Both the position numbers and the translations under genes were made by a program. This document shows positions 25,136-37,470 of a stretch of 64,000 nucleotides of DNA, in pieces (the first letter of the stretch is position 1; each line of letters starts with the position of its first letter). The notes below the pieces were generated by a model that worked only from the letters and a program-made list of their open reading frames with translations, had not been told where the DNA came from and did not search any database. Source of the stretch: Melitaea cinxia (lineage: Eukaryota; Arthropoda; Insecta; Lepidoptera; Nymphalidae); assembly GCF_905220565.1 (NCBI RefSeq), contig NC_059394.1, positions 174,001 through 238,000 on the forward strand, given 5' to 3'.

Positions 25136-25396
25136 AAAATGTCGAAGCGAAGAAAAAAGAAATGAAAAAAAGTAGCCTAAGTTACTCCTTATTACATCTA
25201 CAGCTATCTGTCACTGTCCCGTCCAAATCGGTCCAGCCGTTTTAGAGATTAGCCGGAACAAACAGACAGTCATACAAAAATTATATAAAAATGTACGTAA
25301 TGTACCGTGTATACATTCATATGCAACTAGTAAAAGTGGTTATTTTAATATTAATATGTAACAGACACTCCAATTTTATTTATTAATATAGAATAA
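25136..25396 (-). repeat. repeat E copy (minus)
   Basis: Shares aagtagcctaagttactcct, the cgtccaaatcggtccagccg core, and cagacactccaattttattt. It abuts the mariner remnant on its left. Confidence 0.68.
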
Positions 25397-27101
25397 TTAG
25401 CAAATACTTGCCATTTCATAATAGAGTACGATAAGTTGTCCGTTATACACCTCACCACGCAGGCGCCGCAGAGGCTACAGCACGCAGCTGTGGCGACCGC
25501 GTACATAGCGGGCCTAATTCCAGCGAATATGTTAATTGATAATGCGCCCAAATAATCCTATTAGTACGTGCCGATCGCGCCGAGTGCGGATTTAATATGG
25601 TCCGCAATCCGGCTGGACCGTCCGACCGCGGACACGGCGCCGCGACCGTTACATTGTGATAGCGATCAGTATGTTAGCTACTGCATGCTGAATAAGAACA
25701 GGATGGCGCTAGTGCCACGTTTTTGATTAATTGTCTGTGGTTTACAAAGTAATTGTGACAAATATTCATTATCAGAGATTAATTGGAATTAATTAATATA
25801 AGAACTATTCGAAGAAACTTTTTCGTCTTTGACAGCACGCTTGTGGGAAGTAAATCTTGATCTTTTTTTTATATATAAAAGTAAAATCCTGGTTAGTTTT
25901 TTTTTTCAATAAATATCTGCAAGGTATTATATTTTTTAAGGTCATTACAATCATCTCTGCTACTTGTATAAATTTTTAGTTTAGTTTTAGTCACAGAAAA
26001 AAGAATCTTGAAAATCTGAATTTCTAAAAAGCTTCCATTAGCAGCAGACGCTTTCAAATCACGTTCAGAATTTCAAACCTGCCTCAAAAGATTGTCCAGA
26101 AGGTGTATTATATAGAGCGTGACATTAAAAGATCAACGATATTCGGTCGAGCGTCACCGACGCGTCAACGTGTGAAATAAACTGACACGCGATTGACGAG
26201 GGACGAGCCGTGTGACGTGACCCCCGCGTGACATCCAGCGACGTAACCGATGTCATTTTACACATACTTACACTTTTAATACACGAGATTTGTGTCACGT
26301 GAGCCCTGTGTTGACCAAATTTAAGAAATAAGCCGTTCGTGCACGATATGAGCAAACTGTTTACTGGCTAAACTAAAAAATGGCAACAGATATCAGTAGA
26401 GGTTGGGAGTAAAAGCTGTAAAATATTTACAAAAACAAAAAAGTTAAATAACGGTAATTCGATAAAGAATCGTTTTAAGAACAGCATTGAACTCTAGTTT
26501 GACTTAAATACTTACAGGACGTCGTTTAAAAACATTATTCCACGCTGCGCTCGTCACAGGAACAGAAACAGTGGAGGTGATTACAACAACGTGTAACGTC
26601 GTTACGTTACAACTTTAAGATTTTAATACGTAGTGTTAATGAGGAAAGTGGAGTTTTTGTTATTCTAAATTATTCTCCCGTTTCGCGCGGAATTAGCGCT
26701 AAAACGATTTAAGGGAACAAAGCGCGATGGCGCTAACTCGCTCTCCTCAACGAGAGCCGAGAAAACAAATTAAAGAATATTTAGTAAGTTTGACGAAGAT
26801 AAAGCAACATTTTGCTGCGAATACAAATTAACTTATTTTCATTTAAGAAAAAAGGAAACTCGTTCGCTTAAGGAAGCGGAACTTCGTCCGCCTCGCAGCT
26901 AATACTTCGTTCTAAGTTTCGTGCACATTATGGCGAATTAAAGAAAACTGATTAAGATTTTTGTAAAACTTTTTATATTAAGCATCTAAAAGGTTAGTTT
27001 AGGTTTTATATTGTATATGCTTTGAGTTGTGTACTAATGAGTACCATTAATTATATATATTAAATATACGAAAATAATTAACAATTTTAAATTATCGGAG
27101 A
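25397..27101. other. intron DNA with a GC-rich island
   Basis: 25430-25690 is strongly GC-rich for this window and single-copy. It contains homeodomain-type cores such as gttaattgataatgc. A second island at 26120-26260 has many gacg/cgtca cores. No coding motif seen. Confidence 0.4.
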
Positions 27102-27114
27102 TAAAGATTTGTTC

Positions 27115-27385
27115 GCACATGACAAACATTTGTTTTGGCCATATAGGTGTTTGCCGTGGTCTGGGTGTTTGTGCAGTCCTTGTGGGTCTCCCCATCGTGC
27201 CACGGAAAGCACGTTAAGCCGTCGGTTCCGGTTGTTATCATATACACCTGATAGCGATCGTTACTCATAGTAGGGAATATACCCGCCAACCCGTATTGGA
27301 GCAGCGTGGTGGATTAAGCTCTGATCCCTCTCCTACATAGGGAAAGAGGCCTATGCCCAGTAGTGGGATATTACAGGCTGAAGCG
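27115..27385 (+). mobile_element. SINE family A, 5'-truncated copy with TSD
   Basis: Begins just after the tRNA head at cacatgacaaacatttg and runs to ggctgaagcg. An exact 13-bp duplication taaagatttgttc flanks it (27102-27114 and 27386-27398), showing it inserted already truncated. Confidence 0.88.
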
Positions 27386-27963
27386 TAAAGATTTGTTCTT
27401 GTGGTATGCACAACATCTTAAAGATATTTTATGTCTATCAGGCTGGAAAATATTCTTAATAGCCTTATTTTACAACTAATCTAATTATGTGTTAAAAAAT
27501 TGTTACATAAAGAAACTAATACATGACTTACGGAAACAAATCTTTAATTAAATCAAAAGAGTCTACAACGTCAACTCAGATAGTTTTATTCAAGAAGGTC
27601 ACAAGAGCACCGCGGCAAGAGTTACGAGCCAGGCGATAGCCACGAGCCTCTATCTGGTTAACCGAAATTTAATGAAGACGAAATCACGAGCCGAAGGTGC
27701 GCTCGGTATAAATTAGTAAGGTTTATGAGGACTTAAGTATCATTTAGCGTCCTTGCCGTCTGAGTCTGACGGATAAATTATCTTTAAAAGTTTTAATATG
27801 ATTACGTAGAGCGCCGGGACGGTCTTGTAAGAGTAATATCCTCTCTAATACCGTGTCTTAAACGTACTCATACAATGAAGATTGAGAATTTTCTCTTTTG
27901 ACTATTTTTGTAGGAAATTCTGTTTGTCTTAGAATTCGTGGGAACGTTTCTAAGAATCTCATT

Positions 27964-28091
27964 CTCATTACAGCCTATACAGTCCACTGCTGGACATAGG
28001 CCTCCACAAGTTTACGCCAAAAATAACGTGAACTCATGTATTTTGCCCATAGTCACCAGGCTGGGCAGACAGGTTGGTGACCGCAGGGCTG
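27964..28091 (-). repeat. dispersed repeat B fragment
   Basis: Begins ctcattacagcctatacagt and stops abruptly at accgcagggctg. A truncated copy, close in sequence to 10768. Confidence 0.78.
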
Positions 28092-28961
28092 AGAATTAAT
28101 ACTTGTATTAAATATATAACGTGTTTTGTGCTAAACAAACTAGGTATAAATGTAAGATGATTCAATAAAAGACTGGATTAGCTAGACTGGTCCTTTTACT
28201 TTGTACCAAAAGGAACACATATATCTTGCTCTAAGACTGTTCCCGATTAATTGTAGGCACTAAAAATCAATACCGTCTCGTAGAGTGCTTAGTAACAGAT
28301 TATTTCGACGGGCAGGGCCGTCCCTTTGTAGTACATCACGCGGGTATTAACCTGTCGACGTGACGAATGTAAGGATCGCGCGGGTAGCCCTAAATCCCAG
28401 TACATTACTTGGGCCGTGTCCCGCGGTCACGTGGACCAGTCGACGCGTTGATCGAATCAATTTTCATAAATCCCGACTTATATCCTCGACGTGTTCTTTT
28501 GTTTTATTCGTTTGTATTGTCATGCTATACTGTAGCCGAACATGACCGTCCAGGAAAAAATCTGTAATTATTTTATCACTTTTTAATACAGTTTAATTTT
28601 TAAAATATAACGCGAAAAACAACTTTAAAATTGGTTTAGTAAATCGTTTCTGAAATTGGTATCAACGTTGTTGATTGGTTAATTGATTTGATGGCTCTCG
28701 GTGGCGCTAACAGAGCGCGGAGTGCGTGAAACATTTCTACACAAACAAATACAAATTAAAAAGCTAAAACTATTTATTGGGTTCGATGAATAACAATTGT
28801 AATTATTTGAAACTGTTGTTGTTTTACATAAAATCTATAAATAACCATCGAGATGAATTTCCTTTGCTTTAAATGAAAATCTGTAAAAAAGAATAGATGT
28901 TCATTGCGGTCAAGTAACAGAAATACTACTGAATCAATTTCAATTAAGTACTATAATATTA
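28092..28961. other. intron DNA, nothing recognised
   Basis: 28300-28450 is moderately GC-rich. The 61-codon frame at 28360 has no recognised feature. Confidence 0.4.
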
Positions 28962-29180
28962 ATAATAATAATTAATAAACGCTTCACACTCAACGGATCC
29001 CCCAGTAGGATTTTCTCCTGTGCTGGGGGTCCAGAAACACATACAATACACAAACACAACGCCCAGACCACGACTAACATCTATATGCTCGATACAAATG
29101 TCTGTCGTGAGCAGGAATCGAATCTGCGACCGCTGGCGCAACAGCCAGCGCGTTAACCGTTGAGCCAACGGGTCGTCGAA
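28962..29180 (-). mobile_element. SINE family A2 copy (minus)
   Basis: On the minus strand it runs from a tRNA-like head (ttggctcaacggttaacgcg, box B ggattcgattcc form) through a family A-like segment and into the A2 tail, ending gttgagtgtgaagcgtttat and (taa)n at 28962-28980. Confidence 0.78.
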
Positions 29181-30910
29181 CTAAGTCTATATTAGGAGAT
29201 TCCAACTAGAGACGAACTTTACCTATTTGCTTAATGGCTGCATTTTTTTTTATAAAAAAAATAGCAGTGTTAGTTTATATTGAATTCTAAATTTAAAAAA
29301 TTCATTCTTATTTTAAATTAAGAGCTTAAAGTGTAAATTAATTACCTATCGACAGTATGAAGCCTGTAGAAAATGCAAACGTTAGGTTGTATATTATTTT
29401 TCCTGGCATAACTTCTGAGTTGACAGGTATAAACAGATATATTAATATATATATATTGTTCTTGATACTTTCACCCACGTGTTTAATAAATAAATCTTAC
29501 ATCAAAATGTGCACTGTTTCATTGCGAATACGATGACATAGGGTTGCCTGCTAAAAGTCTGGTTTGAATGACAGTTGTCGAATATAATATAGCCTGGCCA
29601 GGAATTTTCCAACCAGCCCTTTCGCGATTTATCTTACTAAAGTTGATAAAAAATATTTTTATCCATGGGTGATATGGTGATATCATATGTGGCTCTAGTT
29701 CGGATCTTAGACTAATAAGAAATTTTTTCCTTCTCTAAAGAATATTGCGTAATTCTCAAGTAATTAAGTATAAAACTTAAGAAACGACGAATTTTATAAA
29801 CAATACTAGTTCACTGATATGTGTTAAAACATAACATTGGTCACAAGGAAGTTTTTAAGCGTAATTCACTATTGGGACCATTTTTTTAAACATTGGGCGT
29901 TCAGAAAGTATAGAAGTGCCATCTTGCGGTGTGCTAAGTAATAACCGATATCACTGTTAATTAGCTGTATGTTAGGTTGTAGTTGTTTATAATACAGGTA
30001 TATACCTAATAAGCAACGCTTACAAAGTCAGGCATCAGCTAGTAAGAAATGAAACCTAATTATAATTTCAATGATCGACTCAGCGTCACTGACAACAGAT
30101 AAGACTTCCTTCTGGAGATCTTCCGAGAGATTAATCCTTCCTCCATTAAAGAAATGAGAGCGAAGTTACCAATGAACTGCAACAGCGGATTTATCAGCAT
30201 GTAGCAGTTGCCGGTTTCCGCAGATCTACTTATTCGCTTTTGAATTAAAGATTTAGATGAACTAGGCTCCTAGGTAACTCTTGAGTCGAACTAAATTGGA
30301 TAACCTTAATGGATTAAATGTGGAATAGTTTTATTGGTAAACGTCGGTTTAAAATGCATGTTTATGGAGTACGTAAACTTTAAAAGGGTTATCGGTTTTG
30401 TTTACGAAGTGTATTGCTTACACTTTTGTTGTGGCTGGTAAGTGATTGGGTCGCATTCGTCTTTGTCTTGCATGAGATATTGAAATGTACTACGGAGATG
30501 ACAATATTGTTTCTGTGCCTTTATATGCATCTACTTTGTTTATGATTGTAAATTGTTGTAATGTAAGTTGTCGCATATTGTTGATCGTTTCTATGCATTA
30601 TTTATTATATATATATATATGAGTTATCAATGATGATGAATGGACAAACTTTACAAGAGTTATTGTTGGGTTTCACATCGATTATTCTCAGGAATAACTA
30701 TGTTTTGTAGCAGGCGGTGTCCTTACTTTAACTACAATAAGTTTAATGAAATGAATTTTTTTTTGGAAACGGAAATGGCATTTGAAGTCAGCTTGGAATA
30801 AAAAAAAAATCGACTTAATCGTATATTTCATCTTTTCTCAATGCGCAGGAATTTTAACACATAAGAGTTTATACACCAGACCTTTTACTTTGATATTAAC
30901 GCGTTCAAAT
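29181..30910. other. intron DNA, nothing recognised
   Basis: AT-rich with (ta)n patches at 29440 and 30605. No gene or known family seen. Confidence 0.45.
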
Positions 30911-31020
30911 AAATAAATAAACTGGATATATATAACTATAAGTATATAATAAAGTATAATTAGTATAAAATAAACTATAAGTGTATAATAAATAAACTGG
31001 ATATATATAACTATAAGTAT
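30911..31020. repeat. two-copy tandem repeat
   Basis: A 35-bp unit (aaataaactggatatatata and following) recurs with a period of 75 bp, at about 30911 and 30986. Confidence 0.8.
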
Positions 31021-31118
31021 ACAAACTTTGAAAAGAAGAAAATATTAAATATTATCTGTAGATTACTCTCAACTTCGTAACTCCATTCAACGGTATTTCA
31101 ATATTTAAAGTAAATGAT

Positions 31119-31456
31119 TGCTTCAGCCTGCAATATCCCACTGCAGGGCATAAGCCTTTTTGAAGGATCAGAGCTTAATCCACCACGCTGCTCCAATGCG
31201 AGTTGGCGGCGATTTTCGTTGGAGCGATTTTCTACTATGAGTAACAATCGCTATCAGGTGGACATGATAACAATCAGGATCGACGGCTTAACGTTCTCTC
31301 CGAGGCACGGTGGGGAGACTCATAAGGACCGCACCAACACCCAGACCACGGCAAACATCTGTATGGCCAATACAAATGTTTGTCATATGCGGGGATCGAA
31401 CTTGCAACCGTCAGCGCAACAAACCAGTGTGTGACCGTTGCGCCAACGGGGCGTCA
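31119..31456 (-). mobile_element. SINE family A, full-length copy (minus)
   Basis: Same family as 52027-52368, inverted: it begins cttcagcctgcaatatccca and ends at the tRNA-like head, with box B (revcomp of gggatcgaac) near 31393. A 12-bp duplication aaagtaaatgat flanks it (31107-31118 and 31457-31468). An apparent 106-codon frame here is only the SINE read through. Confidence 0.9.
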
Positions 31457-31468
31457 AAAGTAAATGAT

Positions 31469-32248
31469 GAAAATCGAAAATTCTAATAAAAATCCTGTTC
31501 CATAAACTCGCACCCCGGAGTCATACCTGAGTGAGTTTTACAATAACTTGGGAATTATTTAAAGCGAATTAAGTGATAACACTCTATGGCTCTCGAGGAG
31601 CCTGTCGTCGGAGTGGGGAGGTCGAGGGCGGCCGTGGAGGGGGAGACGGGTGTTTACACTCAGCGGGTAATACGATTTCGCCTTCCGCTGTTGTTTCCTT
31701 GATGTAATAACTACTCAGTTTAAGCGAGCTGTTAGGGTCGCGTTCAAAATTAAACGAATATGTATAATTCACTGATAGTATCGTATTTTGATGGCAGGTC
31801 GGAGTAATATATATTATTTACAAAAATTTGTTTCCGACTTAACATAGAATTTTTCAACTAATTAATTAAAGATTGCCCACGAAAACCTATAACACCCCTT
31901 TGCCCTCCACTTCGGCGTACAGTCCTGGGAGCCAACTCCGCTATCCCTAGACTCTGTAGAATAGTCAACCAATATAGCACCAGTATTGACATATTCAGCG
32001 CGAATTTTGGTCATGTGAAGAGCTTATTTTATTTGACCAAGTTTCACCAATAGTAACTATTAGATTGTAGTGAAAACATACAGTGACAGTTAGGTACTGA
32101 CTGATATTCGGAAAATTGTTTAATTTTTTTTGTATATTTGCATGCTGTGTTTACCTTTAATTGGTTTTTGTATTTAGTGTTAGTTTTTAGACTTTTTTTT
32201 TAATTTTTATGAATGTATTAGTACAAACACTGTTGGTAAACCTTTTTA

Positions 32249-32280
<32 letters not shown>

Positions 32281-33561
32281 AGATAACATCAAGACGATGC
32301 TCGTGTAATGTCAACAGGTCAACAGATGAGATCGCAGTTTGATGTTTTTATGGGGATGTTGATAAAAACTTCGCTCTCCGAAGATAACTGACAACACAAA
32401 AATAGGCTCTTAATTGTGCTTTGATATCCAACAACAGCGGAGCGATCCTAACGTCCACTATTACTTGTTTATGAACCTTATGTAACTCAAGCAATCAGAC
32501 CACTCTCGAAGTGTTTGGTTGAATCATTTTGTACATTAAAACACTGTCAGTGTTATAGAGAACGGCAAGTTTAGTTCGCAGTCGGCGCAGAGCGCTTGTT
32601 CGTTAAAACGTAAAGCACAGCGCGACGGCGTGCGGGATGAATGGCGCCGTGTAAGCAAAGCTAAATTATGACCTACAATAAAGCAGAGTAAATCTCATTT
32701 GCGCAGACCGACTGCGGCCGCTCGCGCCGGCGTAATTCACCGGAGCAGCGCCATTACAGCGCTTTTGAACATAACGAAAGCGCCACAATTAAACGTTCTA
32801 CTTAAGAGCTTAAGCGCTGCGATGTGGCTAGTGTGCATGGTTTGTGAATCGTAAAGAAAAATATCGCATAGAGTTGTTAGTACGTGCTTAATGATGTTAT
32901 TTTCGCAAGAATTGGCAGCGTTGCGCTATTGTTTATGGCGCGGCACTTTTACGGACAAAAGTCTGTACGGAATTCAACCGCCGCGCGGCCAACCAACCGA
33001 CCAGGAGCTAAGTTGGTTGGAAGCTTTAGTAACATTTTGTCGTTTAATTAGGCTAATACAATACGAGCGCGCGGTTTAAATGTTCACAATGATATTATTA
33101 TAATAATGTTACGAAGCCACTTGCCGCCGCCATTAGCAGCGCGATGAGGTTGGCGCGAATTGTGATAAATGCTCGCTGTACTGGCGTAGCCGCGTTTTGA
33201 AACATCCATTTTATTAATATAATTTCGTATAAATAATTTCAAGCGTATATTTAATACTTGTATGGAATAATTACTTTGATTTTTTATTTATATCATTTAC
33301 ACAAAAGTTTGCCAAAAAATAGCGACCTACGAGTAGGTGGAGACTTTAGAAAATAACAAAATTCACTAAACAATTCTTTCGTACCAATTAATGATCAAAA
33401 CCACTCGCAGTGAGCCCCATCCAATGACAACATAATATAATTAAAATAACTATATCTAAATGAAGAGTGATAACGCGTACTATTATTTCTTCTAATGCAA
33501 ACCCGGCTTTAGCTATTATAATCGTTTAACAGTCATAATAATAATAACAAAAAATATCTAC
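31469..33561. other. intron DNA with GC-rich islands
   Basis: 31590-31690 and 32575-32800 are GC-rich and single-copy; the latter extends, with gaps, to 33190. The 62-codon frame at 32891 has no family match. Possible regulatory elements of the host gene. Confidence 0.4.
32254..32282. repeat. (AAAT)n microsatellite
   Basis: taaataaataaataaataaa run after a ttaaac-rich segment; it may be the tail of an old, unrecognised retroposon. Confidence 0.85.
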
Positions 33562-33704
33562 ACAATACACACACGTTGGTCTGTTCCTAAAGTAAGCAAC
33601 TTAATGCTTGTGTTATACGTAACAGCCGACTGGTATAGCTACATATATTTTTTTCGATAAAAATACTTATAAATAATACATATATAAATATATAAATAAA
33701 TATA
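33562..33704 (+). repeat. repeat F, copy 1
   Basis: About 140 bp nearly identical to 38897-39038: ctgttcctaaagtaagcaac, gtaacagccgactggtatag, then an AT-rich tail with tataaataatacatatata. Confidence 0.8.
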
Positions 33705-35118
33705 CATATTACAGCAGCAGCAGCCCTCGGAGCAGAAAGCAGGGTCACTACAAACTGCGCCAACGGGCTAGTCAGTGCCCGAATAATGCCTTCACAACGG
33801 TTCTTACCGACAGGTCTGATGCAGTACAATTTCAGTTGTGTCACAATTCTAGTATAACGGTTACTCTATAATGATTTTCCCATCTGTATTACTAAATTAA
33901 TATTCATGACTAAGCCTACACAGTAAATGCCTCTGACTAACCATTGAAATACGATTAAAAGAACAGCTTATGACAAAAATTTCAGCGGTGCGAGTAAAAT
34001 TCTCGCAACGCTTCGAAAACGTTACAACCGCGGTAATTTAATAATAAAGCTTATCCTACGACTGTAAATGTTTTGTTGTTTGGGATATTATCATCAACAA
34101 CATTTTGAAATGAATAAATTATTACTCAAATATTTTAAGTTTAATATTTTAAGAGAAATAAACAGTTTTGACTTCAATAGGTTTGATATAATAATATTTT
34201 AAGTAATTCTAAGACTTTATGTCTTAAATTATAGCGTTGTAATTTTAATAACATTTTCGTTTTAACGTACATCTTCAATATTATGTTTGGCGTTACTTGA
34301 AGTGACGACTAGAACTCTAGACCCAGTCGATTTAATCGAGTAAAATAATCCTACTCAAGTCATATCAAATAGTCGTGTTAAATTACCCATAATGTAACCA
34401 TATTGATCCAACATGCGATTGTTATTTATTAAAATTATATTTTGACGGTTTTTTTTTTTGTAATTTTGACGGCTTTTTGCGTTTTGACGTCTTTCGAGGG
34501 TTATTTTGGTTTTGGTTATTTTGTGACAGATATTTTAATTTGGTGAAAACGTTAACATAGCCGTTCTGTGTCGAGGCAGTAACCAGAATCAGACCACAAT
34601 CAAACCAAACACAATATTGGTACTTCACCACAACAATAAAAATAGCGATTGAAGACATATTTTCATAATTATTAAAAGATGGTACTTGATAATAGAAAAT
34701 AATATTTTAGATAATATAGAAAGCATCTGAAATTAAATAGATATTCTCATCTCGTCGATGCGAACTGAAATTAGTTTGTTTCATAACAACGCTGTGTTTA
34801 CATTTAATGGGATGGCGGAATTTGTAGCACGTCTTGATCCAATTACCCTCATTGTAGGCCCTTAATTATATCTCGATGTACGCGGCTCTTGTGCGATAAA
34901 CGTTCGAGAAATTAATTTTGTTTATCAGGTTTTTAGTTCAATACTAGTCTTACGAGAATAATTATTGCTTTAAGTATTTCGAAAACAAGAACAACGCAAA
35001 CAATGTAATCATTAAGGAACTTCCATTTTACTACTATAATTATCATGGCAAACGCCAAAACGTTGTCTGAAAGTAATCGTTCTTTCAGTGATAAGGTCGC
35101 CTTTGTGCTCGCACAATT
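33705..35118. other. intron DNA, nothing recognised
   Basis: AT-rich; cagcagcag at 33714-33722. No gene seen. Confidence 0.45.
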
Positions 35119-35400
35119 TTTTTTTAATATCACTAGTTCGGCAAACAAGCGTACGGCTCACCTGATGGTAAGAGGTTACCGTAGCTAATAGACGCCTGCA
35201 ACACCAGAAGCATCGCAAGCGCGTTGCGACCCAATCCCCAATCCCCCCCAGGAGCTCTGGTCGCCTTACTCACCAACAGGAACACAATACTGGTTGAAAA
35301 CCGTATTATTTAGCTGTGATCTTCTGTAAGGTCGAGGTACCACCCCAGTCGGGCTGCTCAATATTTTAAGCAGGAAATTCCTGCTGTGCCCTACCTCAGT
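35119..35400 (-). repeat. dispersed repeat C, long copy
   Basis: Shares actagttcggcaaacaagcg, gctcacctgatggtaagagg, and the end tgtgccctacctcag with 18665-18957. The T-rich start is the reversed A-tail. Short acaatt sequences at both sides may be a target duplication. Confidence 0.78.
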
Positions 35401-35837
35401 TTACAATTCAGTAATTATTGTATTTATATTAATATTGATAGGGCTTCGCTCTAATACAAAATACAAAATAGTTTATCGATAATAATAAGTTTTAACAAAC
35501 AAGTCGCAAGAACCCGTGTACTTGTTGTTAACCCGTGTTACCGGGTACAAAAGGTCGCCTGTAGCGACGTTCGTCTAAGGTCTTTTGATGTCATTATATA
35601 ATTATGTATGATAGCAAAGGTGATTTTTTCAAGTCGTAACAGTCGTCAAGTTAACATTTTTCAATATTTACAGTAATGCAATGTTATAGATTTAAGGGAA
35701 GTATGGGGAGTGCTGATATCATGTTGGTATTATTTCAAATGAGGACATCTTAATCAAAACGGGGATGAAGCTGCATTCTATTTTACTCTATGTATATATA
35801 TCAGCTGCGTTAAAAACATGTATATCCTTAGCCTCGG

Positions 35838-37470
35838 TAAATGGACTATCCTATACAAAACTATAGACCCATATCATTGGCCACCATCATTGCAAAGATA
35901 CTGGACAGTATGCTCAGTAGCCGATTGGATACGCATCTAAATCTGCATGACGCACAGTTCGGATTTAGACCCGGACTGTCCACTGAAAGTGCAGTGCTGT
36001 GTCTTAAGCATACTGTCCAATACTATACGAACAGGAACACACCAGTTTATGCGTGTTTCCTGGACCTTTCAAAGGCCTTTGATTTGGTGTCTTACAATAA
36101 GCTGTGGCATAAGTTAAAGACAGAGACCACACTACCTGAAGGCCTTATACGTCTATTGAAGTACTGGTACGGTAACCAGAATAACATTATTAGTTGGGCG
36201 GGCTCGCTGTCGGAGCCATACAGGCTGGAATGTGGGGTGAGGCAGGGAGGAGTGACCTCGCCGAAGCTTTTTAGCTTGTATGTGAACCGTCTGATTGAGG
36301 AGCTGAGCAGCACCAAAGTCGGATGCTCTATTGATGGTACATTTGTTAACAATATAAGTTACGCTGACGACATGGTGCTGCTGAGCCCTTCAATCAAAGC
36401 CCTTAGAAAATTATTAGGGATCTGTGAGAGGTATGCAGTGGCTCATGGCCTTAGGTATAATCCCGAAAAGAGTGAAATGCTTATATTTAAAGCAGGTAAT
36501 AAATGTTATCCCACAGTACCGTCGGTAACAATAAGTGGCACTTCGCTTAAAATAGTAACAAAGTTCAAGTACTTGGGGCATTGGGTAAATGCTGACCAGA
36601 GCGATGATATGGACATGGAACGGGAACGTAGGGCGCTGGCGGTCAGAAGTAACATGCTTATCCGCAGGTTTGCAAAGTGCACAAATGAAGTTAAAATAAC
36701 TCTATTCAGAGCATACTGTCAATCTTTTTACACTTGCAGCCTGTGGATTAAATATACTAAGAAGGCCTACAGCGTCCTGCGTGTCCAGTATAATAATGCG
36801 TTTAGGGCGCTGTTGGGGCTCCCGCGACACTGCAGTGCCTCGGGGATGTTCGCAGAGGAGCATACAGATGGCTTTTATGCAATTATGCGTAAGCGTGTGG
36901 CATCTCTGTGGAGGCGGATACGCGTGAGCACAAACAGCATCCTGCGTACAGTTGCGGACCGGTTTGACGGATCCATAATAAAACATTGGATCACCATGCA
37001 TGTTATGCCGTCGGACCGAGCCGCTAAATAAATTAATAACATTAGCATGATAGGTACATACGATATGGATGAAAGCCACGAAGAGTGAAAGGAGGATTGA
37101 ATGATACTGATTAACTTGATATATATATTTTTTCATGTCTATTTTGTGTTTTGTGTGTTTTTAATTCATTGTATTTAACTCCTTAATTATAAATTGTTAA
37201 TAATGATAATGAAATGGTAAATAAATTAATAATTAAATTATAATTCACATTAATATAATATTTAAAAAAGGGAATGCACATTTTAGTTGTTTTAAAATTG
37301 TTGTTATTATTAAGAAATATTATTATAGTTATTGTTAATTCAAAATTTATTAAAATGTAATTATTTAATTATTTAAATGTAATTGTACTAACATTAGACT
37401 ATAAGCATCATTGTTACTAACACTATATGGGCTAGTCCCGAAATAAAGATTATTATTATTATTATTATTA
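35838..37470 (+). mobile_element. 5'-truncated non-LTR retrotransposon with (ATT)n tail
   Basis: The RT reading frame 35841-37031 is followed by about 440 bp of AT-rich 3' UTR ending aaataaag and then an (ATT)n run at about 37450-37470. Microsatellite rather than poly(A) tails occur in CR1/L2-like and I-like LINEs. The 5' end is cut just before RT motif 1, so endonuclease and ORF1 are absent. No convincing target duplication was seen. The insertion is antisense to the host gene. Confidence 0.85.
35841..37031 (+). CDS. LINE reverse transcriptase, partial (C-terminal portion of ORF2)
   Basis: 396 codons, intact to the stop. RT motifs in order: NYRPISL (residues about 7-13), FGFRPGLST, motif A VYACFLDLSKAFD with the catalytic Asp, motif B GVRQGGVTSPKLFS, motif C YADD at about 174-177 (36360-36371), then the NPEKSEMLIF and FKYLGHWV primer-grip region, followed by a thumb and C-terminal extension without RNase H. 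The first ATG is incidental, since the copy is 5'-truncated. Which LINE clade it belongs to was not resolved; it is clearly different from the R1-type element at 39481. The undisturbed frame suggests a fairly young insertion. Confidence 0.9.
   Translation: MDYPIQNYRPISLATIIAKILDSMLSSRLDTHLNLHDAQFGFRPGLSTESAVLCLKHTVQYYTNRNTPVYACFLDLSKAFDLVSYNKLWHKLKTETTLPEGLIRLLKYWYGNQNNIISWAGSLSEPYRLECGVRQGGVTSPKLFSLYVNRLIEELSSTKVGCSIDGTFVNNISYADDMVLLSPSIKALRKLLGICERYAVAHGLRYNPEKSEMLIFKAGNKCYPTVPSVTISGTSLKIVTKFKYLGHWVNADQSDDMDMERERRALAVRSNMLIRRFAKCTNEVKITLFRAYCQSFYTCSLWIKYTKKAYSVLRVQYNNAFRALLGLPRHCSASGMFAEEHTDGFYAIMRKRVASLWRRIRVSTNSILRTVADRFDGSIIKHWITMHVMPSDRAAK

Noticed and set aside
31114..31434. 106-codon plus-strand frame
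   Set aside because: Lies entirely within an inverted SINE A copy that has its own target duplication.
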